Origin: Dioscorea cayenensis subsp. rotundata
Taxonomy: Eukaryota; Streptophyta; Magnoliopsida; Dioscoreales; Dioscoreaceae
Direction: 5' to 3'
Length of the DNA stretch: 64,000 nt
NCBI RefSeq assembly: GCF_009730915.1
Contig: NC_052488.1
Span: 20,764,305 to 20,828,304, forward strand
Shown here: positions 1 to 11,992 of the stretch, one piece after another
Numbering within the stretch: the first letter of the stretch is position 1
Layout of the letters: the number at the start of each line of letters is the position of its first letter
Translations under genes and position numbers: made by a program
Notes under the pieces: generated by a model
Seen by the model: the letters and a program-made list of their open reading frames with translations, nothing else
What the model was told of the DNA's origin: nothing
The model's database searches: none

Positions 1-13
1 TTGATTTGTGCAG

Positions 14-2816
14 GATGAAGTACCATGCTCTCAAGGCTCTGCTGATCTGGATATGAATCTTTCTGATTCTTCCGATCATCTTACTCAGCCATCTCATGAT
101 GGTATTGCAAAGCGTTCCCCCTGCATAGGTGATGACGACAGGTATTTTCTATACCTGCTTCTTTTGGTTGGGGAATGAAAATATACTTTTATGGAAGACA
201 TTTATAATGAATGGAAACTTGCTTTAACAAAGTTATAATTAATTCTTGGATTTGACATCCAAATCAAATGTTAGGCTGGATGAGGTACAGATCAAAGATC
301 AGGATGAAAAGAAGACTTCTTTGGACAACTTTATAAGGGGAGCTGTAAGTTAATTGCTCAACGGACTTCTTTGTCCGGAGAATCTTTCCTTCCTTAGTTA
401 TCATGTCTCTGATATTTATTTTATTGTGTTGATAGCCATCTGAGGAGGGTTCACATACGCTGAAATCTGACGGTCAGTGACTATCAATTTCTTCATGTTA
501 TTATTCTTTTTTCTTGGCTGTATATTCTGTGATAGATTTTCTTCTGATGAAGTAATATGTATGAAACATATCTTTTTTTCAATTGAACTGTTTCTTAAAG
601 TCTAAGAGACTTCAAAAGTAGAACAATTACAAGGCAATCAAATAATTAAAATGCTTGATCATTTAACAATTAAGTCTTGGAAGTTCAGTTGTAGTTCATA
701 GCTTGTTGATTTTGGCCAGCTTATGTCCAGGGGTAATATACTGATATTAGAAGGATGAGTGTAATGAAACCAACATTTAAAATGCAGGGAATTGTAAAAA
801 AGTTGTGTATATGATGTACTTTAAGCATACATAACAATGTAAGATTCGATGTCCCATACTGGCTTTGTAATTATATAGTACCAGGATTTCTCTGATTTTG
901 TAATTGAAAGATGTTCAAATATATAATGAGACACTGTAGGAGTACATTCTTTGAACATGGTGTTGCAAATTTTGAGAGTTTTGCCAGACAACTTATGATA
1001 GCCTTCTGTTCTTTTTAAACTGTAATATGTCTTAAGGTAATCACATTCTTGTCTTCGTAGTTGCCCGTTATTCTGTCAGGTTTCCAATTGGGGGGTTGTT
1101 GCTACAGCCTTTTTTTTTTTAAATCCATTAATCCTGTAATTAACTATACGAGATCATTATTTGGTTCATAAAAGTCGTTCTTAGTATGTTGTAAACACTT
1201 TTACCTGTGCAGAGGGACAACCACCAAGCAATGTGAAGGGTTTGTCTCCTAGTGCGGCTGCATTTGCCCCTCCTGTCCAAGAGACTAAGCACAGGCCTAG
1301 TGAACCTTCAGAGCTTGCAGTAACAGGAAAAATGTCCACATCTACTGAACCTTCGGATCTTTCTCTACGGCCTTGTAGTTCTGCATCATCCGCTTCTGAG
1401 CGTCTTGGTGCCGGATCAGTTTCTACATGTCCAGGCTTGTCACCAAGCTCTTCCATGGGATCATTATCTTCAGAAAAATCAACCCTAAATCCTCATGCTA
1501 AGGTGCATTTTTTATTTGATATGGCCGAGTCCCTCTGTTTTATTCACTTCCAATATGACTATTTGTTTGAAAGACTATTTTTGTTGTTTAATCCTGAAAT
1601 CTTCTTGTATTTATATGATCCAGGAGTTCAAGCTAAATCCAAACGCTAAGAGTTTCACTCCATCGTCCTTGAGGCCACAGGCATCAGCTTCAGAGACCTC
1701 TTGCTATTATGCTAGCAACATGCCTGCTGTTCCCATGCACAGTTTGCCTATGGGCATAGGGGTGAGGTCTCTAATTCATTAATAGTTCTTGTTTTGGCAT
1801 TTCCCCATCTTTTTTAGCTTATCTAGACATTTATTAACTAAATGTTGGTTGCCCACTGCTTTGTGAAGTGCTGTTTGATTTTTTTTTTTGGAAAATGATA
1901 TAAATTGTCTTCACTAAGAACCAACCCGTTTCTCCATCCAGTCCCGGAGCAAATCTATCAATGTGTAGAAATAATCTCAGAATCATGTTGGTCCTTGCTA
2001 CCGGTTGAACTTCTTCTAGCATGTTTCTTGTTTTCACCTCCATTTTCTATGGTTAGCTCTGATGAGGGAGTCAAGATCTAATTTGCCTTTATCCTAGTTC
2101 TAACAAATGATTAAGATACAAAACGAGTGAATATTATGATCAATATGGGAAACGTGTCAGCAAACGCTGTAGTGTAACTAAAAGGGAAGTGGAAAGGCAT
2201 CCTATCTCTTCCCTCAGCTGACCATCCATTTGCTCGGGTTCTATACCTTTCCTCAGTTTTGACTTTAGGATTATAAGTCACATTTTACTCGAACTTGTGC
2301 CTATCTTATTCCTCATTTGAAACTCCCACTCATGTGACTTTTCTTTTGCTCACATGTAAAGAACATGCTTTGATATGGCAAACAATTGCAGATTGGATCA
2401 TTTGGTGGGCCTCCGACAGTTATTTACAATCCACAGGCTGCACAAGGGCAACCACCCCAGGCATATATTCATCCTAATGGACCTCTGGTATGTTTACCTG
2501 ATTTTCTTTCTGGAACCAGTTGTAGATCATGTTTATGTATTGCCAATGTTAAGGTTCATGATCTGGGCAAGTGATGTGCTCCAATTGCTTAGATAGATAA
2601 ATTAACTCCATTTTTTGCAGTTTGCACAGCAGATGATGCTGGGGCAGCCTCGACCGGTTGTTTACATGCCAGGTTATCCACCTGTAAGTAAAATTTTAAA
2701 CATGCTAGTTTGGACAATTGGCATTGTTTCTTCAGCCTGTAGTGAAATCAACCCATTGTTTTTTAATATTTTTGATTTTTCAGGATACGACACCGTATAA
2801 AGGAAGAAACTTCTAG
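14..2816 (+). CDS. Ataxin-2-like PABP-interacting protein (CID3/CID4 type), 3' part
   Basis: Exons read as 14..141, 275..344, 436..472, 1213..1502, 1624..1761, 2392..2487, 2621..2683 and 2784..2816. All have GT-AG borders, and the phases close to give 284 codons plus a TAG stop. The 5' part, which in the family holds the Lsm and LsmAD domains, lies outside the window. The visible part is Ser/Pro-rich and carries the PAM2 motif that binds the MLLE domain of poly(A)-binding protein; the core is TLNPHAKEFKLNPNAKSF, split by an intron after the first AK. The tail is rich in Gln, Pro and Tyr and ends in YKGRNF. Family members act in cytoplasmic mRNA regulation and RNP granules. I assign it to the CID3/CID4 group by the PAM2 motif and tail; which of the two is not decidable here. 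Confidence 0.85.
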
Positions 2817-5800
2817 TCAAACATACAGAATGTGACAAAAACTCTATTTGATGAGTTGCTTACAGGGACACCATTCTTCCTGTGCTCATGAGTGCTATAC
2901 ACTGGGACATGACTGTTAAAGCATGGGATGAAGGTGCGCTGAATTATGTGACGGTGGATTTAATAAGATCGGAAGGAAACTGCCTGCCAACCTTAATCAA
3001 TCTGATTTATCCAGGGCAATTGTAAATTCATTAAATTCAACTCAAATGTTTTTATGCCCTGACATTAGAATTCAGCTTGAAATTAGAGACGTGTGCGGTA
3101 TCGTTATATGTTGAAAGTTTGTGGTTATAATGTTCTCTTTCACAGGGTTGAATGGAGAGCCTCTTTGGCTCAAGATTTACAGGGTCTTTCTTCTTCTGAT
3201 GACCTTGTGCTGCTCAATGATGAGTACAGAACAGGGTTTTGTTTTCTTGGTCTGAGTAGTCCGGACTGAACTTAGAAATTTTTATTTTTTAAATAAAGCT
3301 CTTAACAAGAACAATGGTGATATATGCTAGAAAAAGATATAATATCCGAATTAATTTTTTTATTTTTTTCTCTTCTTTTTTTATCTCTTTAATTCATTTT
3401 CAAGAGTTGAAAGAACTAAGTGAGTCATTTTTTAAAAATAAGAAAAATTAACCAAAAACATTTTTAAATAAAGAAACAAAAAAAGAGAAAAATAAAATGA
3501 CTAATTCTGTATTATTATACCGTTAGAAAGAAGTTATGTTCTGCATCATGCTTTGAAAAGATCATTAAGGTTTTATACCACAATAATAAATAATATAATG
3601 ACTTAGAAAATTCTTAAAAAATTCATTGTACCATTTTTATCCTATCTCTTTCTTTACTCAAGAAAATTCTCCAAAAATACCAAAATTTTTTTTTTTTTTA
3701 AAAAAAGAGAAAATAGCAAATTAAGAGACAATAATTTTAAGAACTGATAGCAATCACATCAAGAAGTCCGTTTATAATAAAAATCCAAACCGTCCAAACA
3801 TAACCAAAAGATGGGAGTCCAAAACGGAATCATAAAAAGCATTCCCTCCCTCCCTCCCTCCCTCCCTCCCCCCACAAATAAGTAATAAGGCTAAAGACCA
3901 CTGCAATATCCAGCCCAGAATCCAATTCCACCAGTCAAATCTCATATCTAACAAAGAAGAAATATATATATCAATCAGTGTTGTAGATGGTTCTTGTCTG
4001 CCTAATGGATTAGCATATTGACACATCTCTCGCATAAAAAGCAAGTAGTAGATCCTCGAAAATCAAAATTCACTTGCAAAACTTCAACATCACAGTATAA
4101 ATGAGAGCCAAACTTTCAACAAGAATTACCAATCAATGAGAAATTAAGTAACATCAATTCAGAGAAACTTCAAAAGAGCTAGTCATTGTCAAGCGTCCCA
4201 CCACACATACCAAACACTCCAATCCGGACTCTCTATATATAGATATATATATCTGTTGTCTTAATGAGACATGAAATAAATATATCATTAGTGCATATTC
4301 CACTAATATCAAAGCATCCACTTTATCCAAAAGGTGGAGCCCCTGTCCTTACTCTTCTCAAACCATGATAATCAAAGCTATATAGCTTCTTGTCCTTATC
4401 TATTATGAGAATCTCGCAATGTTGGTTTATGATCAGCATGACAAAAGCATGCTGGAGAAGTAAGCATGGCTGAATAGTCATAGACAAATGCTATTTTGTT
4501 CTTGTGTCTATTTAATTCTTCATTTCAAAAATCATGTGCATTGTACCTACATTACGTGCCTCCTTACTTACCGTAGAACTGATAAGAAGACCAAATTGGT
4601 ATTATATGTATATAGATATAACATGGCAGACATAGTTTACATGGCCCATCCGCAGTTACTATTTGTTCGCGGATATAAGAGCATTATGTTGTCACAATCC
4701 GGGAATGTGGACCGGAAAAAAGAGCTGAAGATAAATAAACAAATAAGATATCCAGAGAAATAAAGGGCAAATATCAAAAGAAATTAAACAGTGACAAGAG
4801 ATAAACCAACAGTGGCATGAACTATGTTGCTCATGAGAAAAAAATAGTCAACTATTCATCCTATTCTTTCATGAAACCAAGAGGTCTGAAACATAAAATC
4901 TAAAACATCTAAGGACACTGAAGAAATTCTTTTGATAGAAAAAGAGGGCTGCTATCTTAAAGGAAAAAAAAGACAATAAGAACAGTAAAAGAACTATTTC
5001 ATAAATCAAAAGCGCACTCATATCATTATTAAGCACAGTTCCAAACAAGGTCCTACAACTGAAAGATACAATAGTAAGATGGAAAACATAACAAGGAACA
5101 TTTACAACCCTAATAGAAAAGGCTGACTAGTTGTATTTGTGGGGCTAAAACCCAATTTCGAAATGAAAACAAAACAATCCCTTTAGAAATTGGTCAAAGA
5201 GTTCATAAGAACTCCACATCAAACTCCTCCAAAGTTGCAATAATTATTATCTTCAGAAAATGAATTTCATTTGCTTGGACGCTTTGCACTAGGCATAGCA
5301 TTACAATAAAAAAATTCATGCTACACTTGATGTTTCACTTCCAACCCAACTGAGAAAAACTTAATAACAATCATTAAAGTTTGAAACCTAAATGTAAAAG
5401 ATTATGAACAATAAAACCAATCAATCAAGACATAAAACTTAAATTCATAAACAACAAACAAATTCAATTTCAAAGGGAATAAATCCAAAATATATACAAG
5501 TCAAGGAACCACATTGCTTGTTCTAATGTTCTAATTCACATCAATGTCTCCTACCCATGAAATTTCTACTTATCACTAGAGCAAGTGGTTCTTTAGCCAA
5601 ACTGAGGCATTGGCGACAGGCGAACACAGATTAGATTTTGATCTGGTTATACAAGTTGGAGCAACACCATCTTCACAGGAAAAAGAAGTGCAATGCATGC
5701 TCCAGAGGGACAAACTCTTCCTCATTCCAGCCAACAAGTTACACAGAAAACTAAAAACACATGCATAAAACATACTAACAATAGCAGCAGCAACAGTAAA

Positions 5801-5851
5801 AGAAGAACAAGGATTATGAAACACAAGGCTCACATTGTTGACATTCATACC
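2817..5851. other. Intergenic / UTR sequence, no gene seen
   Basis: The first few hundred bases after the TAG at 2816 are probably 3' UTR of the ataxin-2-like gene. The last few hundred before 5852 are probably 3' UTR of the carrier gene on the other strand. Between them the sequence is AT-rich, with a short CCCT run near 3841-3873 and AT dinucleotide runs near 4230-4252. The short open frames here have no recognisable domain or codon pattern. Confidence 0.6.
3841..3873. repeat. (CCCT)n simple repeat
   Basis: A run of about eight CCCT units ending in a C stretch, visible directly. On the minus strand it is a purine-rich GGGA run. Confidence 0.9.
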
Positions 5852-6931
5852 TCAAACAGAGGTGCTGTCCTGGTTCTTGGCCGAGAGACGCTTCAAGAAC
5901 TCATAGGTGGTAATCATTGTGGTTGCAGACATTGACATTGATGCCCAGCGGGGTCCGAGTCCACGATAACAAGCACCCCAACCCCCTTCTTTTAATAAAT
6001 TTCTCATGGTCCTGCCAATGGTTATAGCTGAAGATCTCTTATTGCTACTCCTTCCTCCACTGCTATCATCATCCATCACCTGCATTCTCGTTTTTATTGT
6101 GTCCAGAGGCATTGTTACCAAGCATGACGCACCGCCCGCCATTGCTGCACTAACACCTTGCACAACTGCCACCATCTTGTAGTCTGGCCGGAGCCCAGCA
6201 GTACCCCCTTCCTCCGGTGAGCTGTCACAGTCACCTCGCCGGCATAAATAATATCCAATGCCTCCCCATATAATCCTCTGAGACACCGAATATGAAGCCC
6301 ACCAGACTGCATTGGAAGGGGCGTACGTCAAGATTGACATCCCAAAGCCTCGGTATAGACCACGAAGTCCATCCGATCTCAAGATCTTCCAGAATGCATC
6401 TATACCACCAAGGTACTTCGTCGGGCTAGGGTTTTGTGAACCCTGTACCATGAGACGTTGGCTGATTACGTCAATTGGCGTCCACACGATTTGCGAGGCC
6501 ATGGCTGCACTGAGACCCGCTGCAGCGCTAGCGGCCGCAGCTGCTGCCGGCTCAGCGACACCAAGGCGGGATGCTGCAGCACCAACAGCACTCTTTGTGA
6601 CCTCGAGCGCAGTCATGTAAAGAGCACGAGCAGGGATGGTCCCTGTGAGGGATGTAGCAAAACCGCGGTAAAATCCACGTGGGCCATCATGGTGGAGGAT
6701 CGCCATGGCGGCGTGTCGGCAGGAGAGCGGCTGAGAAGAGCACTGCAGCCGGGTCTTGAGAACGACCGCGGGGTACAAAACGAAAGAGACACCAGAGAAA
6801 AGGGCGGCTCCTAAAACAAAGAATCGCCACTTGTCAAGCATCTCCCAATCGATCTCTGCAGGAAGCTGGATCTCCGCCGATGCCGCCGGCGGTGATTCCT
6901 CCTCGACTTCCCCCACCGCCGTGAGGTTCAT
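5852..6931 (-). CDS. Mitochondrial carrier family protein, SLC25A44-like
   Basis: Single-exon gene of 359 aa with an ATG at 6931. It shows the threefold carrier repeat: signature cores PAVVLK (residues 54-59), PIDVIS (152-157) and PLDTIK (275-280). Each is followed by a basic residue pair and later by a G-x-x-x-x-Y-R-G block (FYRGF, LYRGF, CYRGL). The length and long loops fit the SLC25A44-like plant carriers. The animal SLC25A44 moves branched-chain amino acids across the mitochondrial inner membrane; the plant substrate is inferred, not shown. The first signature has Val where an acidic residue is usual. A run of telomere-like CCCTAA units lies just upstream of the ATG, in the probable 5' leader. 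Confidence 0.9.
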   Translation of the reverse strand: MNLTAVGEVEEESPPAASAEIQLPAEIDWEMLDKWRFFVLGAALFSGVSFVLYPAVVLKTRLQCSSQPLSCRHAAMAILHHDGPRGFYRGFATSLTGTIPARALYMTALEVTKSAVGAAASRLGVAEPAAAAAASAAAGLSAAMASQIVWTPIDVISQRLMVQGSQNPSPTKYLGGIDAFWKILRSDGLRGLYRGFGMSILTYAPSNAVWWASYSVSQRIIWGGIGYYLCRRGDCDSSPEEGGTAGLRPDYKMVAVVQGVSAAMAGGASCLVTMPLDTIKTRMQVMDDDSSGGRSSNKRSSAITIGRTMRNLLKEGGWGACYRGLGPRWASMSMSATTMITTYEFLKRLSAKNQDSTSV

Positions 6932-6980
6932 CTCCTCCCGATCTCGCCTCCCACCTATCTCTACGACCTCTCCTTCATCT

Positions 6981-7008
6981 AAACCCTAACCCTAACCCTA
7001 ACCCTAAT
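6981..7008 (-). repeat. Telomere-like CCCTAA run in the 5' leader (telo-box)
   Basis: Four CCCTAA-type units in a row about 50 bases upstream of the carrier ATG. On the gene strand this reads as TTAGGG units. Plant promoters and leaders, especially of translation-related genes, often hold a single telo-box AAACCCTAA. Several in a row could be an expanded telo-box or a scar of break repair with telomeric DNA. Confidence 0.7.
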
Positions 7009-7009
7009 C

Positions 7010-8445
7010 CTCTATACACTACTATTATTCACAACACGGGATAGAGATATTCACGGATTAAGGAAGAGGTGAGGGGTTTCTCGAGAGGAATACCTTACGG
7101 CGATGTGTTTACCTGCGGGGGACGACGGCGTCATATCGGCCGTCGGCTAGTGATCGAAGGGTCCAGATCGTGGACCCAGGGGTCTAGGCTAGGGTTTACG
7201 ACAACGGAGCCGGGAGAGAGAATGGGGAACGTTGCTTTTCTTTTGCGGATGGATAGAATCATATAAGTCGTCTATTTAATGAAATTAGAGATAGTAGAGG
7301 GGGTTTTCCGCATATATATATACACACACACAGACAAACACTGGAAAAATGGATTAGGGTGAACTGGGTAAGGGCAGGTGCCCATATTGGGTAGGGCAGT
7401 GCCCCGTAAGCGGTGGACGAGTCTTTAAACTGAAAGTATCTTTAAATGGATGGATGAGATCTTCTTGGTTTTGAGTGCATTCCAGTATCTCGAGGCAGGT
7501 TGACGGTGGAGGTATCAAGGATAGATTAGCATTGGGAGTTTAGTTACCGGCATGATGACGTGTGTGGCCTATCGGTTGCAGCTGCGTGTCCTGTAGCGTA
7601 CCGTACGGTTACTGACCTCCACGTGGCGGTATAAGTGAGGGGTATCATTGTCATTGCAGAGGGACGAGCGTGCAGAGATTGCACGCAAGGCTATAAAGAA
7701 CGGTGAAGACGATGTTTGCTGTTTCACGAAACAGCGAACCGGGAAAAGATAAAGACACGTGGAGGTGCATGATTGGTTTGCGTTTGGAGATCGGAATAGA
7801 TACAATGGGCCAAAAGCCCACGGATCCGAAAGATGCGGCTACGAAGCCCACAGGAAATCCCGGTGAAAACGGGGATCCCATGGGTTCAGTTAAAGGGAAT
7901 CAAAGCAAAGCAATCTGGGGATCCATAGAGACATGGTTTTCCCAGTGAATCAGTGATGATGATGATGATAAGGATTTGGAGTTTGTTTCTCAAGTTCGGA
8001 CCCAAACAATTGATGCTTTGTGGCTAATTCTGATATAACTGAACTTGTAAATATAAACACTGATATTATAATATATATACATTTAACTTTATGTTAGTGG
8101 AAAGTGCATGCTACCACTTACAAGTAGTTTATGGCTTTTTCATGTTCCAGTGCACTGAAAACTCTTGCGGGTTGCCAGACCTGGCAAAAATTCATAATTT
8201 AGAGCACAAGGTTATAGGATAATCAGTACAAAGAAAAAGAAATAAATATCACAGTTAACTACTAAGATAGAATTCTCCCACAACAGATGGCCGGGGAATT
8301 TCAACAATGTGCAACTTTGAGATCAGGAGCACAGCCAGATTCACTTTCTGTATATAATTTGATTCGAGCTTTGCATGGTTAGCAACTAGCTGAATTGACA
8401 ACCAAAATTCACAGTGGAAATACCGTCCAAGAAGGTGAAAGCATG
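7010..8445. other. Carrier promoter region and Alfin-like 3' flank
   Basis: The stretch lies upstream of the carrier (-) and downstream of the Alfin-like gene (-). It has a TA/CA microsatellite near 7311-7333 and otherwise mixed sequence. The open frames at about 7570-7950 on both strands lack any recognisable domain. Confidence 0.5.
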
Positions 8446-11400
8446 TCAGGAGGAACGAGCTCGCTTGTTGCTGCAAGAAGGGCATTTGTATTGCTTGATG
8501 TGCTCAGCTCTTGCAGGTGTTATTTTCACACACTTGCCATGAAACCATTTCTCGCAGGCATCACAGCAAATCCAGAACTCGTCAGATGCATAGTTTTCAC
8601 CACATGCCCCGCAAAGAGCATCTCCATGCTCGTCTTCATCGTCCTCCTCCTGAAGACCTTCATCCTCTTCCTTCTGCACCATTATCTTTGAAGACTTGCT
8701 CTGAGATTCTGATCCTCGCTGCTTTAAAGTCAAATTTAAAAAGGTATAGAGATGTTAAACAATGTAATTTGTGAATAGTTGATTTTAAAAGTCCACACAA
8801 TGGATACTTCATACAAAACTAGACGTTCCATCAAAATGAAAAGGAAAAAAACCAATTAAACAACAAGAAGAAAAAAAAAAGCAAAATAAATTGACCACTT
8901 GTAAGGCTATATGTTCATCAATCACACAAGTTTAACTATGATGCCATAGTACAAGTTGGGCAAATTACACTTAAACATGATGGATAGAACCACAATAATA
9001 AGATTGAAGGCATGAATATTAATACTAGGAGTGCAAGCCATTAACTTCACTATTCAAACATGGCAGTGTTTCTTCAATAATTATGACAATTTCTGTACAT
9101 GCAAATAAGTTATCAAAACAATTAAACATTATGAAATAGTAGTACTTACTGGTTTGGAGTTTGATTTGTGTTTGTTATTGCTGTGATTGTTACCCTGTGG
9201 ACTCACTTTGTCTTTACCATTGACAACCTCATATATGGTAGGCAGATCGTTTATCATACCAAAAAGGCGCTTTCTGCAACAAAAGAATAATTAATTTTAC
9301 AGGAGAGACCATGATAGAATTTCATCAAATCCCAACAAGCACAAACAATTAACCACACAAGAATAGTAGAGAAAAATTTCAGCATGCTAGACTAATGAGG
9401 ATCCAGGTAAGTGAATGAAAGAAACAATATCAACACGACAAGAAATAGAAAGTTCTTTGAAAATAGTTAAAATCAGATAATCATCTGAAAACTACACAAG
9501 GGCCTCAAGAAGAAATAGAGAACTCTTTTCGTCTGCCAGCTACAGCCCTGACTTAATACTTCCATCTCTCTAATTAATCTTCTCACTGCTATAGTTGTCT
9601 AAATAGTCTTTCAGGTTAGTGTTCTTTCTTAGAGTTGTCTTTCTTAACAGACCTGGCAAAAGAATCAACGAAGAACTAGAAGATGGCATGCATTTACTCT
9701 CAAGTTTCAAACTAAAAATTCCTGAACTGCATTCGTGAACCAAAAACAATAGTTTTAGAGGGTTTCATACAATACAATCTGACAGGGAGAGAAAAGAGAA
9801 CTGAGTAGAAGCAATTGAGTGCAAGATTTTCCAATGGCAAAATTTATAATGAAAAGAAACATAAACAATTCAAACATTATTCACAATTGAAATATTTAGC
9901 TATTTATACAAGAATTGAGCAAGGAATGGCAATTTACTAGTCAAGAAAATATTTCAAAAAGAATTATTAAAAAGAGGCATATTCAAGAAACCACCAAAAA
10001 ATAATCAAGCGTCTGCGAAGCCCAAATCTTTCAAATCAGCCTGAAAATGTCTGAAAATGTTAATTACCTTTCAGTTTTATCAAATCCAAATCTTGCACCA
10101 AAATAAAAGGCAACAGAAAGTAGCCATGCATCACTGTGCACAGCAACCAAAGACAACCAGTCCTTGTCTTGCATTCCATCTCTTGCAAAATTAATTCCCA
10201 AAGCAGGCTCAGGCAGCTCAGGAGGAACTTCTTCTGCAGGTAAAGTAACTTCCCACTGCTCATTAGGCAATCCATAAAGGCAAAGGTTTTCCTTATCTGC
10301 AAGATATGATATAATACTATATAAGAACAAAAATGGGTATTTTACAGTTGTGCATTATTAGCCAATACAAACTGAGATAATTGATTATGAACATTCCTTG
10401 GAAACAAATATCAGTCTATAAACAGATCTGATCTCTCTCAATTATTTGCCTAACTTCTTTTGCATGACAAACATTATTTGGATGTCATGAGCAGAGCCAT
10501 AATCTGTACATTAAAATGCAGATCACAGCACTACGCAATGGTAGTCGTGACATAATAATTCATCACGTTGTAGTAGAAAGGATTGCAAGTAAATAGACCT
10601 GATACAAAGGTTATTTTCCCCAAATAGTGAAAACTAAGCTGCTCCAGGAACAGTGCAGTGCAGGGCTAATTCAGACATCCCACTGAAAAAAGCTGCCTCC
10701 CCAGAAAAAGGCTAGCATAAAGCTCAATATTCTAAACCATCATAACAAGCAAGAAATCTGAGAAAATAAAAAAGCAAACAAACAACTGATAGCACAAATA
10801 GAAGTGATTAAACAACACAACCAATAGTTGAACTGGATGATGAAATGGCAGCCTAAAATTCTAAGAAACTAGATTACGCTAAGTCTTCCATATTCCCCAA
10901 CATCACTTAAAACAAAAATCACACCATATTTAAAAATCTCTGGAAGACAAGAAGCTAGAATCCCGATAAAAGTTAAATAAAAAACAATAAAAATAAATTA
11001 AATCTCTAAAAAACAAAGCAATAAACTAGTCAGCAGGAACAGCAAAACCATGTGCAGTGATAAGAGATACTCACATGATATCTTAAAAAGTCAAAAAAAT
11101 GATTAGCAAAATAGGAACCTGTAATGGCAACAATCTTCCGACAAACCATCAACCTGTGGTCTGGAATATAAGTCACTTTGATTTAACAGTTCTTAACAGA
11201 CCTCTTTGCCATTCTGAACACAGTCATAGGTAACATCAGCAATGCACAAGGGCAACAAGTTGGTTCAACATTCTCCATGATAATGCAAATTGGCAAATAA
11301 CTAATCCTAACTGTATCTCAAGAGAACCTCTCACCCAAAAGCCAAAGTTGATAATAGATCCACACAATGCAAATATGCAAGAAACAATGAGATTGTGCTT

Positions 11401-11992
11401 GCCATCAAGAACACAAGAGCAAAAGAAAAAGCCACATTTTATCAATAAATCGATCTTACTTCTCTCACTACACAAATACAACACCAAAAATAAAATTTAT
11501 AAAAATAGACTATACCCATCTAGATAGTACTTGTTTTCTATTCAAAAATAAAAACGATTCGCAACAAAAAAATTTAATTAAACCTATAAAAAAGATACCC
11601 TAAATCACACGAAACAACCCAAAGAAAAAGGAGCAAATTTTAGATCCATAAATCCGCACAAAGGGAGCTTTAAAAAAACACATTTTTTTAACAGAAACAC
11701 ATCCATGCAAGCAAGATCAAGTCCCAAAAAAAAATTAAAAAAAAAAGTGTTCAAAAATCCTCACCAGGGTCGCACTGCTGGAAGAACTCCTCAACATCTG
11801 CATAGATTTAACCCAAAAAATCTTAAAAAACCATAAAAACTCCAAAAAAAACACAACAAGAACCGCAATTCTCGAAACCCTAACAATCGAGCAGGGCGCA
11901 CCGGTGGTGAGAGCCTTGATCATGCCGGCGCGGCGGCTCTTGAAGTCCCTAAACACCTCCTCCACCGTCCGCGGGTTGTACGCACCATCCAT
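8446..11992 (-). CDS. Alfin-like PHD-finger protein
   Basis: Five exons: 11902..11992, 11765..11797, 10068..10296, 9150..9273 and 8446..8718. They splice in phase to 249 aa. The Alfin domain comes first (starts [17 protein letters not shown], then [16 protein letters not shown]), followed by an acidic, Ser/Lys-rich linker. A C-terminal PHD finger has ligands C195, C198, C211, C214, H219, C222, C238 and C241 and the aromatic WFHGKC core. Alfin-like proteins are plant-specific nuclear readers of H3K4me2/3 that help repress or tune stress and germination genes. The tiny 33-base second exon is missed by simple ORF searches; its reading [11 protein letters not shown] is typical of the family. Which AL paralog it is cannot be told. 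Confidence 0.95.

Noticed and set aside
6115-6989. Several ORFs overlapping the carrier gene
   Set aside because: Shadow frames of the carrier CDS; the carrier frame alone has domain signatures.
7569-7948. ORFs upstream of the carrier on both strands
   Set aside because: No domain, no splice partner and overlapping opposite frames; composition like non-coding DNA.
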